From the NCBI GenBank assembly GCA_018873225.1, contig JAEILZ010000003.1, positions 1,240,001-1,304,000 of the forward strand: DNA of 64,000 nucleotides, in the 5' to 3' direction. Position numbers and translations under genes: made by a program. Position 1 is the first letter of the stretch, and each line of letters opens with the position of its first letter. The DNA is from [Phialemoniopsis] sp. UDSM-2020 (Eukaryota > Ascomycota > Sordariomycetes > Thyridiales > Thyridiaceae). The notes beneath the pieces were generated by a model. It worked only from the letters and a program-made list of their open reading frames with translations, had not been told where the DNA came from and ran no database searches. Shown in pieces: positions 36,042 through 46,330 of this stretch.

Positions 36042-38242
36042 ATGTCCACCAGTTGTTCCCAATGCGATTCGTCACCCGATAGCCACGGCTCACCGGCAAT
36101 GGCACGCCATGCTGCCTTGCCACGGTCTCTCGAGGCCACCGAGCCCGACGCTCGCGACGATGATGCCCACGATTCGGCACTCGCTGCCCTGTCTGATCTC
36201 AGGATAAGCACGGGAGCCTCGCCTCAACTGTCGAAGGCACGCGACACCAGAAGTATCGCCCCGATGGATCTCAACTCCCTGTCAGCGCGATCCTCCACCA
36301 TCGCCAGGCGGCAGCTCTCTGGCGGAGGCATCGCCGGCGCTGTCGTCGGGTCTGTCGTTGGTGCCGCGCTAATTCTGCTATGCGTATCACCTTTTCTCCT
36401 ACGGCGCAGACGCCATGCCCGGGCTCGTCGTGAGCAGGCCGAGCTCGCGGCCGAGATGGGCTTGGCGGCCGAGACTGCACCCGGACGAGGGGAGTCAGTT
36501 GTGGCATCGCCTGCTACTGACCGCCGCCTGTCTGTCGACCACTTCGGCCACCCCGGTGCTGGCGATGCCCAGCCCCAGGTCAAAGACTACGATATGGACG
36601 GCAACTCGTACGATAACGTGACCCCCTCTGGGACGGCAGTGCCTCAGTACGCAGCTGCCTTCACCGCACCACCTCCCGGCGACGAGGGCGATGGGCACGC
36701 ACATCCGGCGGGCGCCGCGGCACCACCTCCGCTGGCCATGCCACCACCTCCAGCTCCCGTGTCGCCAAGTACAGATCGTGCCCAGCCGCCGAGGAAGTCG
36801 TCTCTCAGCAATGCTATTGAGGGCCTAGCCGAGAAGGCCACGGCCCTCTTCCACCGCTCGAGCACGCGTTCCTCGTCTCGAAGTGTCCCCATGGTGTCGC
36901 CCACCAGGTCCCCTACCATGCACATGGATACGACGGAAGACGTCCCGATGCCTACCTTCTCGGAACAGCAGACCTACTCGCCGGTGATGATGACCGGCGC
37001 TGCCGCCGAATACTTCTCTGGTGCACCCCTATCGCCGCCGGAGTCAGAATACTCACCGCCTCCGCAAGCCACCTACGGCTCGACCGAGGCCGGTGCCACG
37101 CCCATGAACTTTATGAGCATGCCGCGGGCTGCCATCCTAGCCAAGTTCGAAGCCCCTTCTCGCCAGGGCAGCCAAGCCGATGACTTTTCGCCCATGAGCC
37201 CGACGTCCCCGGGGATGATCAAGAGCGAAGCGGAGGACGACGAGGACGGTGCAAGGGGCTTGCCGAGGACACCAATGATGATGCGGATGAAGATGCCGAG
37301 CCCGCCACACCCCGCCCCCGGGACCGTCAACCCGATGGACGTCTGGGCGCCGGCCAACGCGTCGGAGAGGGGCCATAGGGTGGCCGCGGAGCTGGACAGG
37401 ATGCAAGAGAGCCCGCCGCCGCAGGCTGCCAGCCCACCAATGCAGGTCTACCACAGCGTTGTCGAGGAGCAGCAGCCCTTCAATGAGCAGCCGACGTACA
37501 ACGAGCATCATACTTCCTATGAGCAATCAGCCTTCCAGGAGCCGCAGCAATTGCAACAGCCTACGATTGTGGAGCCAGGGCCCGAGAACAGACCGGACGA
37601 ATTCATCGCGCACGAGACTGACGTTTCTACACCGCCGCCCGGGTCTCAGTCGTCGGTGCCCTCAACGTATACTACGCCCGACACAAGACTTACGGAGCCT
37701 ACACCGGGATATATGAATACACCATCACCACACTCAAATGAGGCCAGCACACCGGCGCATAGCTCTGGTAAGTCACATACTCGAGAAGAAGCTGCGATTG
37801 GATCAGATCCATGCTAATGACTGTAATAGTGAGCGGATCTTCTCCCAGGACGTTTACCTGCGAAGAATGCGGCCGTATCTTTGACCAAGTCCACAAGTTG
37901 AAGTAAGCTGAACCTGCCTCTATCTACTGCGTCTGTGTACCCAAAGACTAACATGTATCTCTTAGCCACCATAAGCGGTACCACGAGCGTCCTCACGAGT
38001 GCACACATCAGGGCTGCGGCAAACGGTTCGGCACCAAGACTCATCTCGACCGGCACATCAACGACAAGCACAAGAAGACGCGCAAGTACCACTGCACCAT
38101 CGCTGACTGCGCCTACTCCAAGCAGGGAGGCAAGTCTTTCCCGCGCAAGGACAATTGGCGCCGACACATGCAAAACAAGCACAATCTCAACCCGGAGCAC
38201 GATCCCGTTGAGGTTGTGGACGAGGCCATGACCGGAACCTGA
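36042..38242 (+). CDS. membrane-spanning C2H2 zinc-finger protein (putative tethered transcription factor)
   Basis: Three exons (36042-37767, 37830-37902, 37966-38242) encode 691 residues. An in-frame stop directly precedes the ATG, so the N-terminus is fixed unless an upstream exon is missed. Residues 1-93 are hydrophilic and have no signal peptide. Residues 94-120 form a Gly/Ala/Val-rich hydrophobic segment (GGGIAGAVVGSVVGAALILL) followed at once by RRRRHARARR, the usual cytosolic stop-transfer signal of fungal single-pass proteins. A long Pro/Ser-rich, disordered region follows. The C-terminus carries three C2H2 fingers built across two introns: CEECGRIF (about 586-606), CTHQGCGKRFGTKTHLDRH (about 610-635) and CTIADCAYSKQGGKSF with an RRHMQNKH end (about 640-672). 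Nuclear DNA binding would need release from the membrane; that is inference. Its target is unknown. Confidence 0.83.
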
Positions 38243-39251
38243 AGGGACCTCCTTGGTATCAGACAACTTCTTATCTATTGCCCCAGGCGGTCGGTCAAGT
38301 AGCCCGGGAAGGACCAACTTTGCCGACGGATGTCCTGGAGGAGACGTTACCTCCAGAGGCGTAAATATCCTCGAGACCAAATTGTGTGAGTGGGTACAAA
38401 TTGCGAATCAGCTTGCACGTACGATCCGCCGACCAGTTCAGGTTCTTTGGGATGGAGACAAAAGGCCAAGTCGGCCGTCCGATCGTTTCAAGTCCGAGCT
38501 CCCTCGAGCTTAGGGCACTCAAAGACCATGCACGGGAGCAGGTCAAGTTCGAATGTGCTTCAACAATGGTGTGAGAGGGAAACAAAAATGTCGACTCGCC
38601 CTTCTTGCAACTAGTGTTTTCTATTTGGGAGCGGGTTTTATCATGGGGCGGGATAGGGAAAACAGCACTGCATTTTGGAAACGTCATTCTGCAAAGGGGG
38701 ATATTCTGCCGACCTTTGGAAAGTTGTTGCGAGATATCCATCATCTGGACGGTATGCGAATTTGTATTGACGTGCGGACGACGTCCCCTTCCTTTTCACC
38801 GTCGACCTAGCGACGAGGATTCTATGTATTTCTAGTTTATTCTGCTTCCTCGCGGGAGACATGACCCGTTCGGGATATTCTCGTCCATACCAATAGGCCA
38901 CGCGCGACGTGGCTTCTGATGCCCACAAGATGCGTGCCCTTCTCTATGTCTTTCTCTAAGGCCTTGTTTGGCCCTGTTCTGATAAGCGAGGTCTTAGTTG
39001 TAGACCGCACCCATGCGCCAACGATCAACTGAAGCTTGCACCGGATCAAGCTTAGAGTCAAGCAAAACGGGCAGCCGTTCGTAAGCCTGCAACAAGCAGC
39101 CGCTAGGCAATGGCCGCAATGAGCAGGAGTACGGCTCTCACACGAGATCGTGATCTCAAGCCTCGTTAAGGGTGAGGGTGTGTAGCGTGCCAGCTCTCAA
39201 GACAGCACTATCTCTGTCTATCTTCTTTTGCCACCATCAAAATCTCAAAGC
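38243..39251. other. intergenic between convergent genes
   Basis: Shared 3' flank of the zinc-finger gene (+) and RRP40 (-). A 149-codon minus-strand frame at 38295-38744 has no domain and is not called. Confidence 0.55.
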
Positions 39252-40057
39252 TCAGCTCAGCTCCTTGACCAGCTTCCTCACGAGCTTCTTCTGCGCCGCC
39301 ACGTCGAGCTGCCGCTCGTCCGTCTCGGTCACGGCCCGCCCGACGGCGAGCACCGTCCTCGTGCTGTCGCTGCCGACCCACAGCTTGCCGTTGCGGCCGA
39401 CGGCCGTCTCGAACGACAGGCCCGCCGCGCCCAGCTCCTCGAGCACGACGACGCCGCTCGCGCCGCTGCGCGGCATGAGCAGGCGCCGCGCCATGCCCTG
39501 CGAGACGGCGTAGACGGTGTCGGCCTTTGACGCCGGCAGGGGGCCCAGCCCGTCTGCTTTCCCCGTGGAGGCGCTCACGCACTCGAGCTCGGCGTCCATG
39601 TGCCTGTTGGCGAGGCAGACGCGCGCGTAGACCAGCGTGCCGGGCGCGAACTGCGGGCGCGTCTTCTTTGTGGCGTTTTCGAAGGCGAGGACGGGAAGAA
39701 GGGCGTTGGGGGTGTGCGGCGTTAGGGAGACGAAGTGGAAGTCGCCCGAGGAGTGGTGGACTTGGCCGAGGACGAGGTCGCCTACGGCGGGGACGTACTG
39801 TTGCTGTTAGCTTTTCTTGCCATGTAGAGAGTGGTGTATAAAAGGGGGGGAAGACATACGCGGCCGCCGTTGTACTCTATCCACATCGAGTTCTTCCTCT
39901 GGTCCGTCACGAGCTGGCCGGCGACGGTGGGCACGATGTCGTTGGGGGGAACATGGCGTAGGCCTGGGCCGAGGCGGAGAGGGAGCTTCTTGTGTGTTGG
40001 TATGGAGGATGGGTCGATGGGGTCGCCGGGGAGGACGACTGGCCTTTGTGTCTCCAT
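39252..40057 (-). CDS. RRP40: exosome complex cap subunit RRP40 (EXOSC3)
   Basis: Two exons (40057-39860 and 39797-39252) encode 247 residues; the yeast protein has 240. RRP40 is one of three S1/KH cap subunits of the nuclear and cytoplasmic RNA exosome, which trims and degrades RNA 3' ends and matures rRNA. The N-terminal domain begins with VVLPGDPI. The S1 domain starts at the exon junction with YVPAVGDLVLGQV. The KH domain carries the family signature G-R-N-G at residues 200-203 in AVGRNGKLWVG. The start at 40057 was chosen over an upstream in-frame ATG (40138) because MET-x-RPVVLPGDP aligns with the family start. It is divergent from SSZ1 across 453 bases. Confidence 0.95.
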
Positions 40058-40510
40058 GGCTATGTGCAGCTCCGAGGGTTTGCGGGTGAGAAAGTAGCTG
40101 GTGTTGTGGTGGCTGGTCTGGATTGTATGAGCTTTCAACTGATGCAGCTCGAAGTCTCTCTGTAAGTTTTTGGTAGTACCAATTTGACGTCCTGATGTGG
40201 GGTCTCTTTCTTCTGGCTGAGCGCTGAGTGGGGTGGAATTTGGGTGGGTTCTTGTTCTTTTCTCGGCCTGGAACCAAGGATCCTTGCAAGGCTTGCATTC
40301 TCGCAGAGGAGAGGACCGTGCCCAAAATTTTTGAAATTTTTGGGGGAATCTTTTTCAATGTCGATTTGCTGAACCCCACCATCAAATCCCAAAGCATCGA
40401 CAAGACTCTCTACCCAGAGGCATTGATTCCATTTTGCCTGTCCGCCCTGCATACTTGCTTTCTAGTATCCTTCTACTCCGAAAGACCCCAAACAACAACA
40501 AGTCGAACAG
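40058..40510. promoter_or_regulatory. divergent promoter between RRP40 and SSZ1
   Basis: The 453 bases between the two start codons must hold both promoters and both leaders. No clear TATA box is visible. AAATTTTTGAAATTTTTG at about 40324 is a short direct repeat with GAAAATTTT-like character, of the kind found near ribosome-biogenesis genes in yeasts; this resemblance is only suggestive. Confidence 0.5.
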
Positions 40511-42332
40511 ATGACTGCTGGTCCTGCGCCCGGCGACCGGGTCGCCATTGGTATTACCTTTGGTAACTCCAACAGCTCCATCGCCTACACCGTCGACGAC
40601 AAGGCTGAGGTTATTGCCAACGAGGATGGAGGTATGTAAATGGTCCAGTGCAATGGGACGAAAGTAATAGACTGATTCTTATTCCTTCTTCAGACCGTCA
40701 GATCCCCACCATTCTGTCATATGTCGGCGGCGACGAGTACTACGGCCAGCAGGCTAAGGCCTTCCTGGTCCGCAACCCCAAGAACACCGTCGCCTACTTC
40801 AAGGACTTCCTAGGGCAAGAGTAGGTTATATAATTTCGAGGGCCCCCCGGATCATTGCTGATTAGGTCTATAGGTTCAAGTCGATCGACCCTACCCACTG
40901 CCACGCCTCCGCCCACCCCCAAGAGAGCGACAACTCTGTCTCCTTCACCGTCCAGGACAAGGAGGGTGAGGACGCCGAGCCCTCCACCCTGCCCGTCTCC
41001 GAGGTCACTACCCGCTACCTGCGACGCCTCGTCGGCTCTGCCTCGGACTATCTGGGCAAGAAGGTCACCTCGGCCGTCATCTCCGTCCCCACCAACTTCT
41101 CCGAGAAGCAGCGCGCCGCCTTGATCGCTGCCGCCAACGCTGCCGGCCTCGAGGTCCTGCAGCTCGTCTCCGACCCCATCTCGTCCCTGCTGGCTTACGA
41201 TGCCCGCCCCGAGGCTGAGGTCAAGGACAAGATCGTCGTCGTCGCCGACCTGGGCGGCACCCGCTCCGACGTGGCCGTTGTTGCCTCAAGGAGTGGTATG
41301 TACACCGTCCTCGCCACGGCTCACGACTACGAGTTTGTCGGCGCTGCGCTCGACAAGGTCCTCATGGACCATTTCGCCAAGGAGTTCATCAAGAAGCACT
41401 CCGGTGTCGACCCTCGCGAGAACACGAGGGCTCTGGCCAAGCTCAAGCTCGAGGCCGAGGCCACCAAGAAGGCCCTGAGCCTGGGCAACAACGCCAGCTT
41501 CAGCGTCGAGTCGCTGGCCGAGGGTTTCGACTTTGCCAGCACCATCAACAGGTTACGGTACGAGACCATTGCCCGCAGCGTCTTCGAGGGCTTCAACCGC
41601 CTCGTCGAGTCCGTTATCAAGAAGGCTGGCCTGGACGTTCTCGACGTCGACGAGGTCATCATGGCCGGTGGCACTTCCCACACGCCGCGCATCGCCGCCA
41701 ACTTTGGCTACATCTTCCCCGAGTCCACCACCATCCTCGCCCCCAGCACCAGCCCCTCCGCCATCAACCCCTCCGAGCTGCAGGCTCGCGGCGCTGCGCT
41801 GCAAGCCTCGCTCGTCCAGGAGTACGAGGCCGACGACATCGAGCAGAGCACGCACCCGGCCGTCACGACCGTTAAGCACATCACCAACGCCATCGGCGTG
41901 ATCACCCTGTCCGAGGTCGGCGCCGAGGAGGGCTTCACCCCGATCATCGCCCCGGAGACCGCCGTCCCCGCCAGGCGCACCGTCCAGGTCGCCGCGCCCA
42001 AGGAGGGCGGCGACGTCCTGATCAAGGTCGTCGAGGGCGGCACCCACATCAAAGTCACCAAGCCCGAGCCCAAGGCCACCAACGGCGACAGCAAGCAGGC
42101 CAAGGTCGAGGACGATGACGAGGAGGACTCGGACTTTGACGACGAGTCGGACGAGGAGGAGGAGAAGCGCGAGAAGGTCTGGAAGGTCGGCGGCGCGCTG
42201 GCCGAGGCCGCCATCAAGGGCGTCAAGCCCAACGCCAAGGTCGAGGTCACGATAAACGTCACGGCCGACCTGGGCGTCACCATCACGGCGAGGGAAGTCG
42301 GCGCCAAGGGCGGCGTCCGGGGTACCTTGTAA
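40511..42332 (+). CDS. SSZ1: ribosome-associated Hsp70 SSZ1
   Basis: Three exons (40511-40631, 40694-40820, 40874-42332) encode 568 residues. Ssz1 is the atypical Hsp70 that forms the ribosome-associated complex with the J-protein zuotin and helps Ssb fold nascent chains. The nucleotide-binding domain begins with VAIGITFGNSNSSIAY (the first phosphate loop) and contains SVPTNFSEKQRAAL, VVADLGGTRSDVAVV and VIMAGGTSHTPRI. The usual Hsp70 adenosine and linker regions are degenerate, as in Ssz1. The substrate-binding part is reduced: it has an acidic linker (VEDDDEEDSDFDDESDEEEE) and a short beta domain ending in TITAREVGAKGG. The C-terminal EEVD of cytosolic Hsp70s is absent, as expected for this family. 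Confidence 0.95.
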
Positions 42333-43136
42333 AGAAAAGACAGATGTGGTGTGGCGGAAGAGCAGAAGAAGAGGAAAGTATCGGCATGGCAAGACGCAAG
42401 AAAGATGCTATGATGGATAGACAAAGAGACACACCAAGTCCTCCCGCCTTTTCCCAGTGATGGACACAGAAAAGGGACCTGCGCGTATAGACTACTATTG
42501 CTTTTTGGTTGGTGTCGTTGGGACGAAAGGGCATCTGGGCAAAGTAAAGGGTTTGATAGATTTAATAGACACGAGAGAGTTGTTCTAGCTTGATTCTCCA
42601 TCTCATGGTATACTGCGCAGGCAGATTGGTCATTGGGTCTTGTGCGTGACGTGTGATGTCAAACGAAATTTAGAGATCGAGGTTGCCCCTTTCTCTCTTC
42701 TCTTATTCCCTTTCCTCACTTCCTTCTGGCATTGCTGCTGACCCGCTATATCGCTCTAACGACTGTGAAGACTTGTGATAAAGCGAAAAAGGTCCTCCAG
42801 AGAAACAATGATATATACCCCTCCCAGAGCTTTTCCCGCTCAAGGTATTTGCGCCCAGATAATCTTTATGCCTCCTTCTCCTCCAGCCCAAAGAAGGCCG
42901 GAGGGAATGAGGGGCATGTTCGCAAAACTCCAACCCTTGCTCGCCATGATATGTAATAGAAAGACTCCCAGCGCTGCGCTTTCAATAGAAGAACTCCACC
43001 CATTGTCCCACCGTTTCTCCCTTTCACATCTTACAAATGGAGCGTGATGGCCCAATACCCTTTCGAGCCATACCTCCATGATACATACAACGGATCTGGA
43101 CAGATCCCTCACTGCGCCGGATCAACATGTTCCTGC
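42333..43136. other. intergenic between convergent genes
   Basis: Shared 3' flank of SSZ1 (+) and the NT-C2 gene (-). No gene or repeat is seen. Confidence 0.6.
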
Positions 43137-44853
43137 TCATGAAACAGCCCCCGGCAGCCGCCAGGCGACGAGATCATCTCGCACCTCGAACTCGCCCACT
43201 TCACTCGGCCGCTTGAACCCTTCGCGCCCGCGGTCGCTGCCCAGCGTGGTCGCGAGGCTGGCCATGCTCTCCGAGGACCGCAGCGACCGGCCGCCGCCCG
43301 TGCTGCCCGCGCCCGAGGGGACGCGCACCGAGATGACGTCGTCGCGGCCCCGGCTCGGCGGCCGCTGCTGTGGCTGGTGGTGGCTGCTGCGGCTCGACGG
43401 CCTGTGCGTGACGGTATGCAGGCTGCCGCCGCTGTGCTGCCGCGAGTGGTGCGGGGCGTGCGACTGCTGCTGCTGCTGTTGACGCTGCTGGAACAGGCGA
43501 GCGTCGCGAGGCCGGAGGGTGCCTCCGCCGCCGCCACCGTCGAATTCGTCGGATCCAGAGTCGTCGCGCGCCAGCAGGTTAGGACGTGAGCGCGCGTGGG
43601 GCGGGCCCCGACTGCGTGGAGATGACGAGGCCGTCGACGCAGTGTCGGAGGATGATGCTGCCGTTGTGGTCGTGGCTGGGGTCGCGGCGGTGCGGCCGCC
43701 AGCGGTGGTGTAGAGCTCCTGGCGGAAGCCGGAGCCGCCGCCAAAGATGTCCTCGATGCACTCGTCGGCGGGCATGTCGCCAGGCTGACAGGCCCATGAG
43801 GCGGCGAGGGCACGGCGATACATATCCTGCACCTCGGAGGCGTCGCGGGATTTGGAGAGGTTTGGGAGCTCTGTAGTGTGTTAGTGCACTGGTGCAAAAA
43901 TGATACCGGTACAAGTAGACTTACGGCCCGCATCGTCTTGTTCAACCTGCTCGCCAGCCATGATGCCAGCGATGCCTCCAAAGACGGGCGCCGTCTTGAG
44001 CGCTGGCGCAATGTAATTCCTCTCGCCATCCGTCTGGATCATCAATATGCCGATCTTGAGGGTGCTGTTGACTTTGCTCTCCTGCATGAGGTATCTCCGA
44101 ACAATGCCCTCCTCTGCATCAGCGCCGGCTAGCTCCTCGTCCCGGTCCAGGCTGCTCCTGTCTGTGCCTCCAGTCTGCGCGCTCACAGAGCTTCTCTGTC
44201 GAGCATGTCCTCTGCTGTGCGGGCCCTCGGCCGTGCCCGGGCGCACCTCGCGCACAATCGCCTCGCTCTCTTCCACGTATTCCGCCAGGTTCAGGGTCAC
44301 CTTGCCCAACACAACCTTCTCATTGTGCCCCGCGCCGCCCGAGTCGAACTCTTGCAGGATCTCGAACTCTATGGGGCACTCGGACAGGTTGTTATTGCGG
44401 TCGATGGCGATGCGGACGGGGACAACCTTGGAGTAGTGGTACTCGACGCGGTGGTTCGTAATCGGGGCCTTGTGCGTACGCCCTCGGTGCTCGCCATGTA
44501 TTGAGTGCGGCAGGTGCCATTTGATGTGGGAGAGCCCAGAGACAAGCGGGACGTTGTTGAGGTCGTAGATCTACCAAGCACAAACGGTATGTTAGTGCGA
44601 CATTCCCTCGGGCAAAGAGCGCACCGCACTCATTGGATGACTTTGTATTTGGGTCGTACCTTGAGATGTAGTTCGAATTTCGGCTGTGTGAGTTGGAGTT
44701 ACGTCAGCCAATGCGATCAGAACCTCGATGCCATTGCGCCGCAACATTGCGCGCGCATACAACGGGAGCGACTCTTACCCTCCTGGCCTTATTTACTGCC
44801 GGTAGAACATGAATGTCAGCGAGTGCTGGCTTTGGGAATTTGAAGGAAACCAT
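43137..44853 (-). CDS. NT-C2 domain protein (EEIG1/EHBP1-type N-terminal C2)
   Basis: Four exons (44853-44779, 44683-44660, 44570-43925, 43870-43137) encode 492 residues. Exon 2 has only 24 bases (PKFELHLK). The first 160 residues match the NT-C2 domain found in EEIG1, EHBP1 and fungal PF10358 proteins. Visible markers are MVSFKFPKPALADIHVLPAV at the start, then IYDLNNVPLVSGLSHIKWHL, PITNHRVEY and VVLGKVTLNLAEYVEES. This domain is thought to place proteins at membranes or between actin and endosomes. The middle part holds VNSTLKIGILMIQTDGER, also typical of the fungal family. The remainder is disordered, with Gly-, Ser- and Thr-rich blocks and a short poly-Gln tract at about residues 377-385. 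The conserved start and the microexon make the model solid; the cellular role is uncertain. Confidence 0.9.
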
Positions 44854-46330
44854 GGCGCAAGAGCAATGTCAAGGTGGTCGCCCATTGGAGGGCAGGATGT
44901 GGGATAGCAATGAGGGAGCAGTAGTGTTGTATATATCACGACAATGCGGCCGCGCCCCGAGTCACGGAACTGTGCGCATTGGGTTCTGACAAGGTGGTAT
45001 CATGGCGGGAGAAGACTGCTCTTGCTATATGGGACGACACTGGGGGAGGAGCGTGCGACAGATAAGAGGAGGGAAGGCGGCTGTCTGGGCTCGGGTTGTG
45101 TTGTGTGATGTTGTGCGCTAGTCATGGTCGAGGGTAGGTTCAAACTTACTGAGCGAGGCCATCGATGGAGCTCTTTGCTTTGCTGCTACCGCCGCCGCCG
45201 GTACATTTGGTTTGGTGTGGTGTCTGACTGACTGACTGGTGTGAATGAAGTACCAGGTAGGATCAGATGGGGTGCGTGTACTGTCTGTCTCTGCGTATCT
45301 TGTGCTTGTGGGGGATGACAAAGCCCCAAACTCAAGCAAGGCCAGAGCCCAAGACCCAGGACCCAAGAGCAACAGCGCCGGCACTGACAAGTGACTGGAA
45401 TGTAGTCTAGAACGGGGACCCGGATCCGGCTAAGGCTATTTGGTAGATAGTGTCTCGGATGCGACGGAGCGAGAATGCCTGCAAAAGAAAGGGGCTGGAC
45501 AGTCTAGCAACCCGAAAGTAAGCAGTAAGGAGGGACGGAGCGCTCTCCAAAATGGGGGAGCTGGCGGTTTAGTGGTTTCGAACTGGGGATGCGTATGGGA
45601 AATGGGAATAGATTGAGGCAAAAAAGTCGCCGGGACGAGGAAGCGAGGCGACTTGATTGAGGGTCCGGCCTTGCGATAGTGCGCCTCGTCCAGTCTCGTC
45701 TCTTCCTCCCTGTGTAGGTACCTGTGGGCGCGCCGTTTTTGGGCCTGGTACTTGGTTTTAGCCGCTTCTGCACGCAGACGTCATGGTCCAGAACCCCGAA
45801 AAGGCACCGAAAGAGGGGATGATCTGTTTTCGTTGCTGACTGTGTTTACCAATGCTCTGGTAATTTTTGACACTTTGGTGAGAAATAAAAGAGTTTCAAT
45901 ACCACTTATTGCCAACCTAGGTAATACACCTTCTGTATCATATCCACATACTTACGAAGGCAAAGGAGGCTCAAGTTGCGCCAAGTCGACATCGAGGCGG
46001 GCCCAAGGCGGATTTCAATGCATAGGACGAGGCCTCCTCTGAGTTGCTTTGGTAATACGAGTATACACACAGAAAGCGCAGTGGTCTAAAATAAGCATGT
46101 TGGTACTGGCCGGACTGAGCCTAGGCTTGAACAAGTGTTGCCAATCTCCCGGTTTGACAAACTTGACAGTGGAGTTAATGATAAGATCAGCGCCGCCTTG
46201 GCGATCCAGGTGAGCGCCAGTGGATACTTCATTTTGATGCATGTCATTCAATCTCATCATCGTCTATTCACTTGGAACGAGCGCAATGCAATTTATCTGC
46301 TCTGTAGAGTGATTTCACATCCATGGGTGT
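44854..46330. other. intergenic, NT-C2 promoter side
   Basis: 5' flank of the NT-C2 gene and 3' flank of the trypsin-CorA gene. Minus-strand frames at 45118-45390, 45436-45621 and 45504-45773 are without domains and overlap one another. Nothing else is supported. Confidence 0.5.

Noticed and set aside
41553..42601. Two long minus-strand frames opposite SSZ1
   Set aside because: Shadows of the Hsp70 coding sequence; composition is low-complexity Asp/Leu/Gly and Ser/Thr.
43109..44029. 306-codon frame overlapping the NT-C2 gene on the same strand
   Set aside because: A different reading frame of the same exons; the correct frame has the C2 motifs and joins by splicing.
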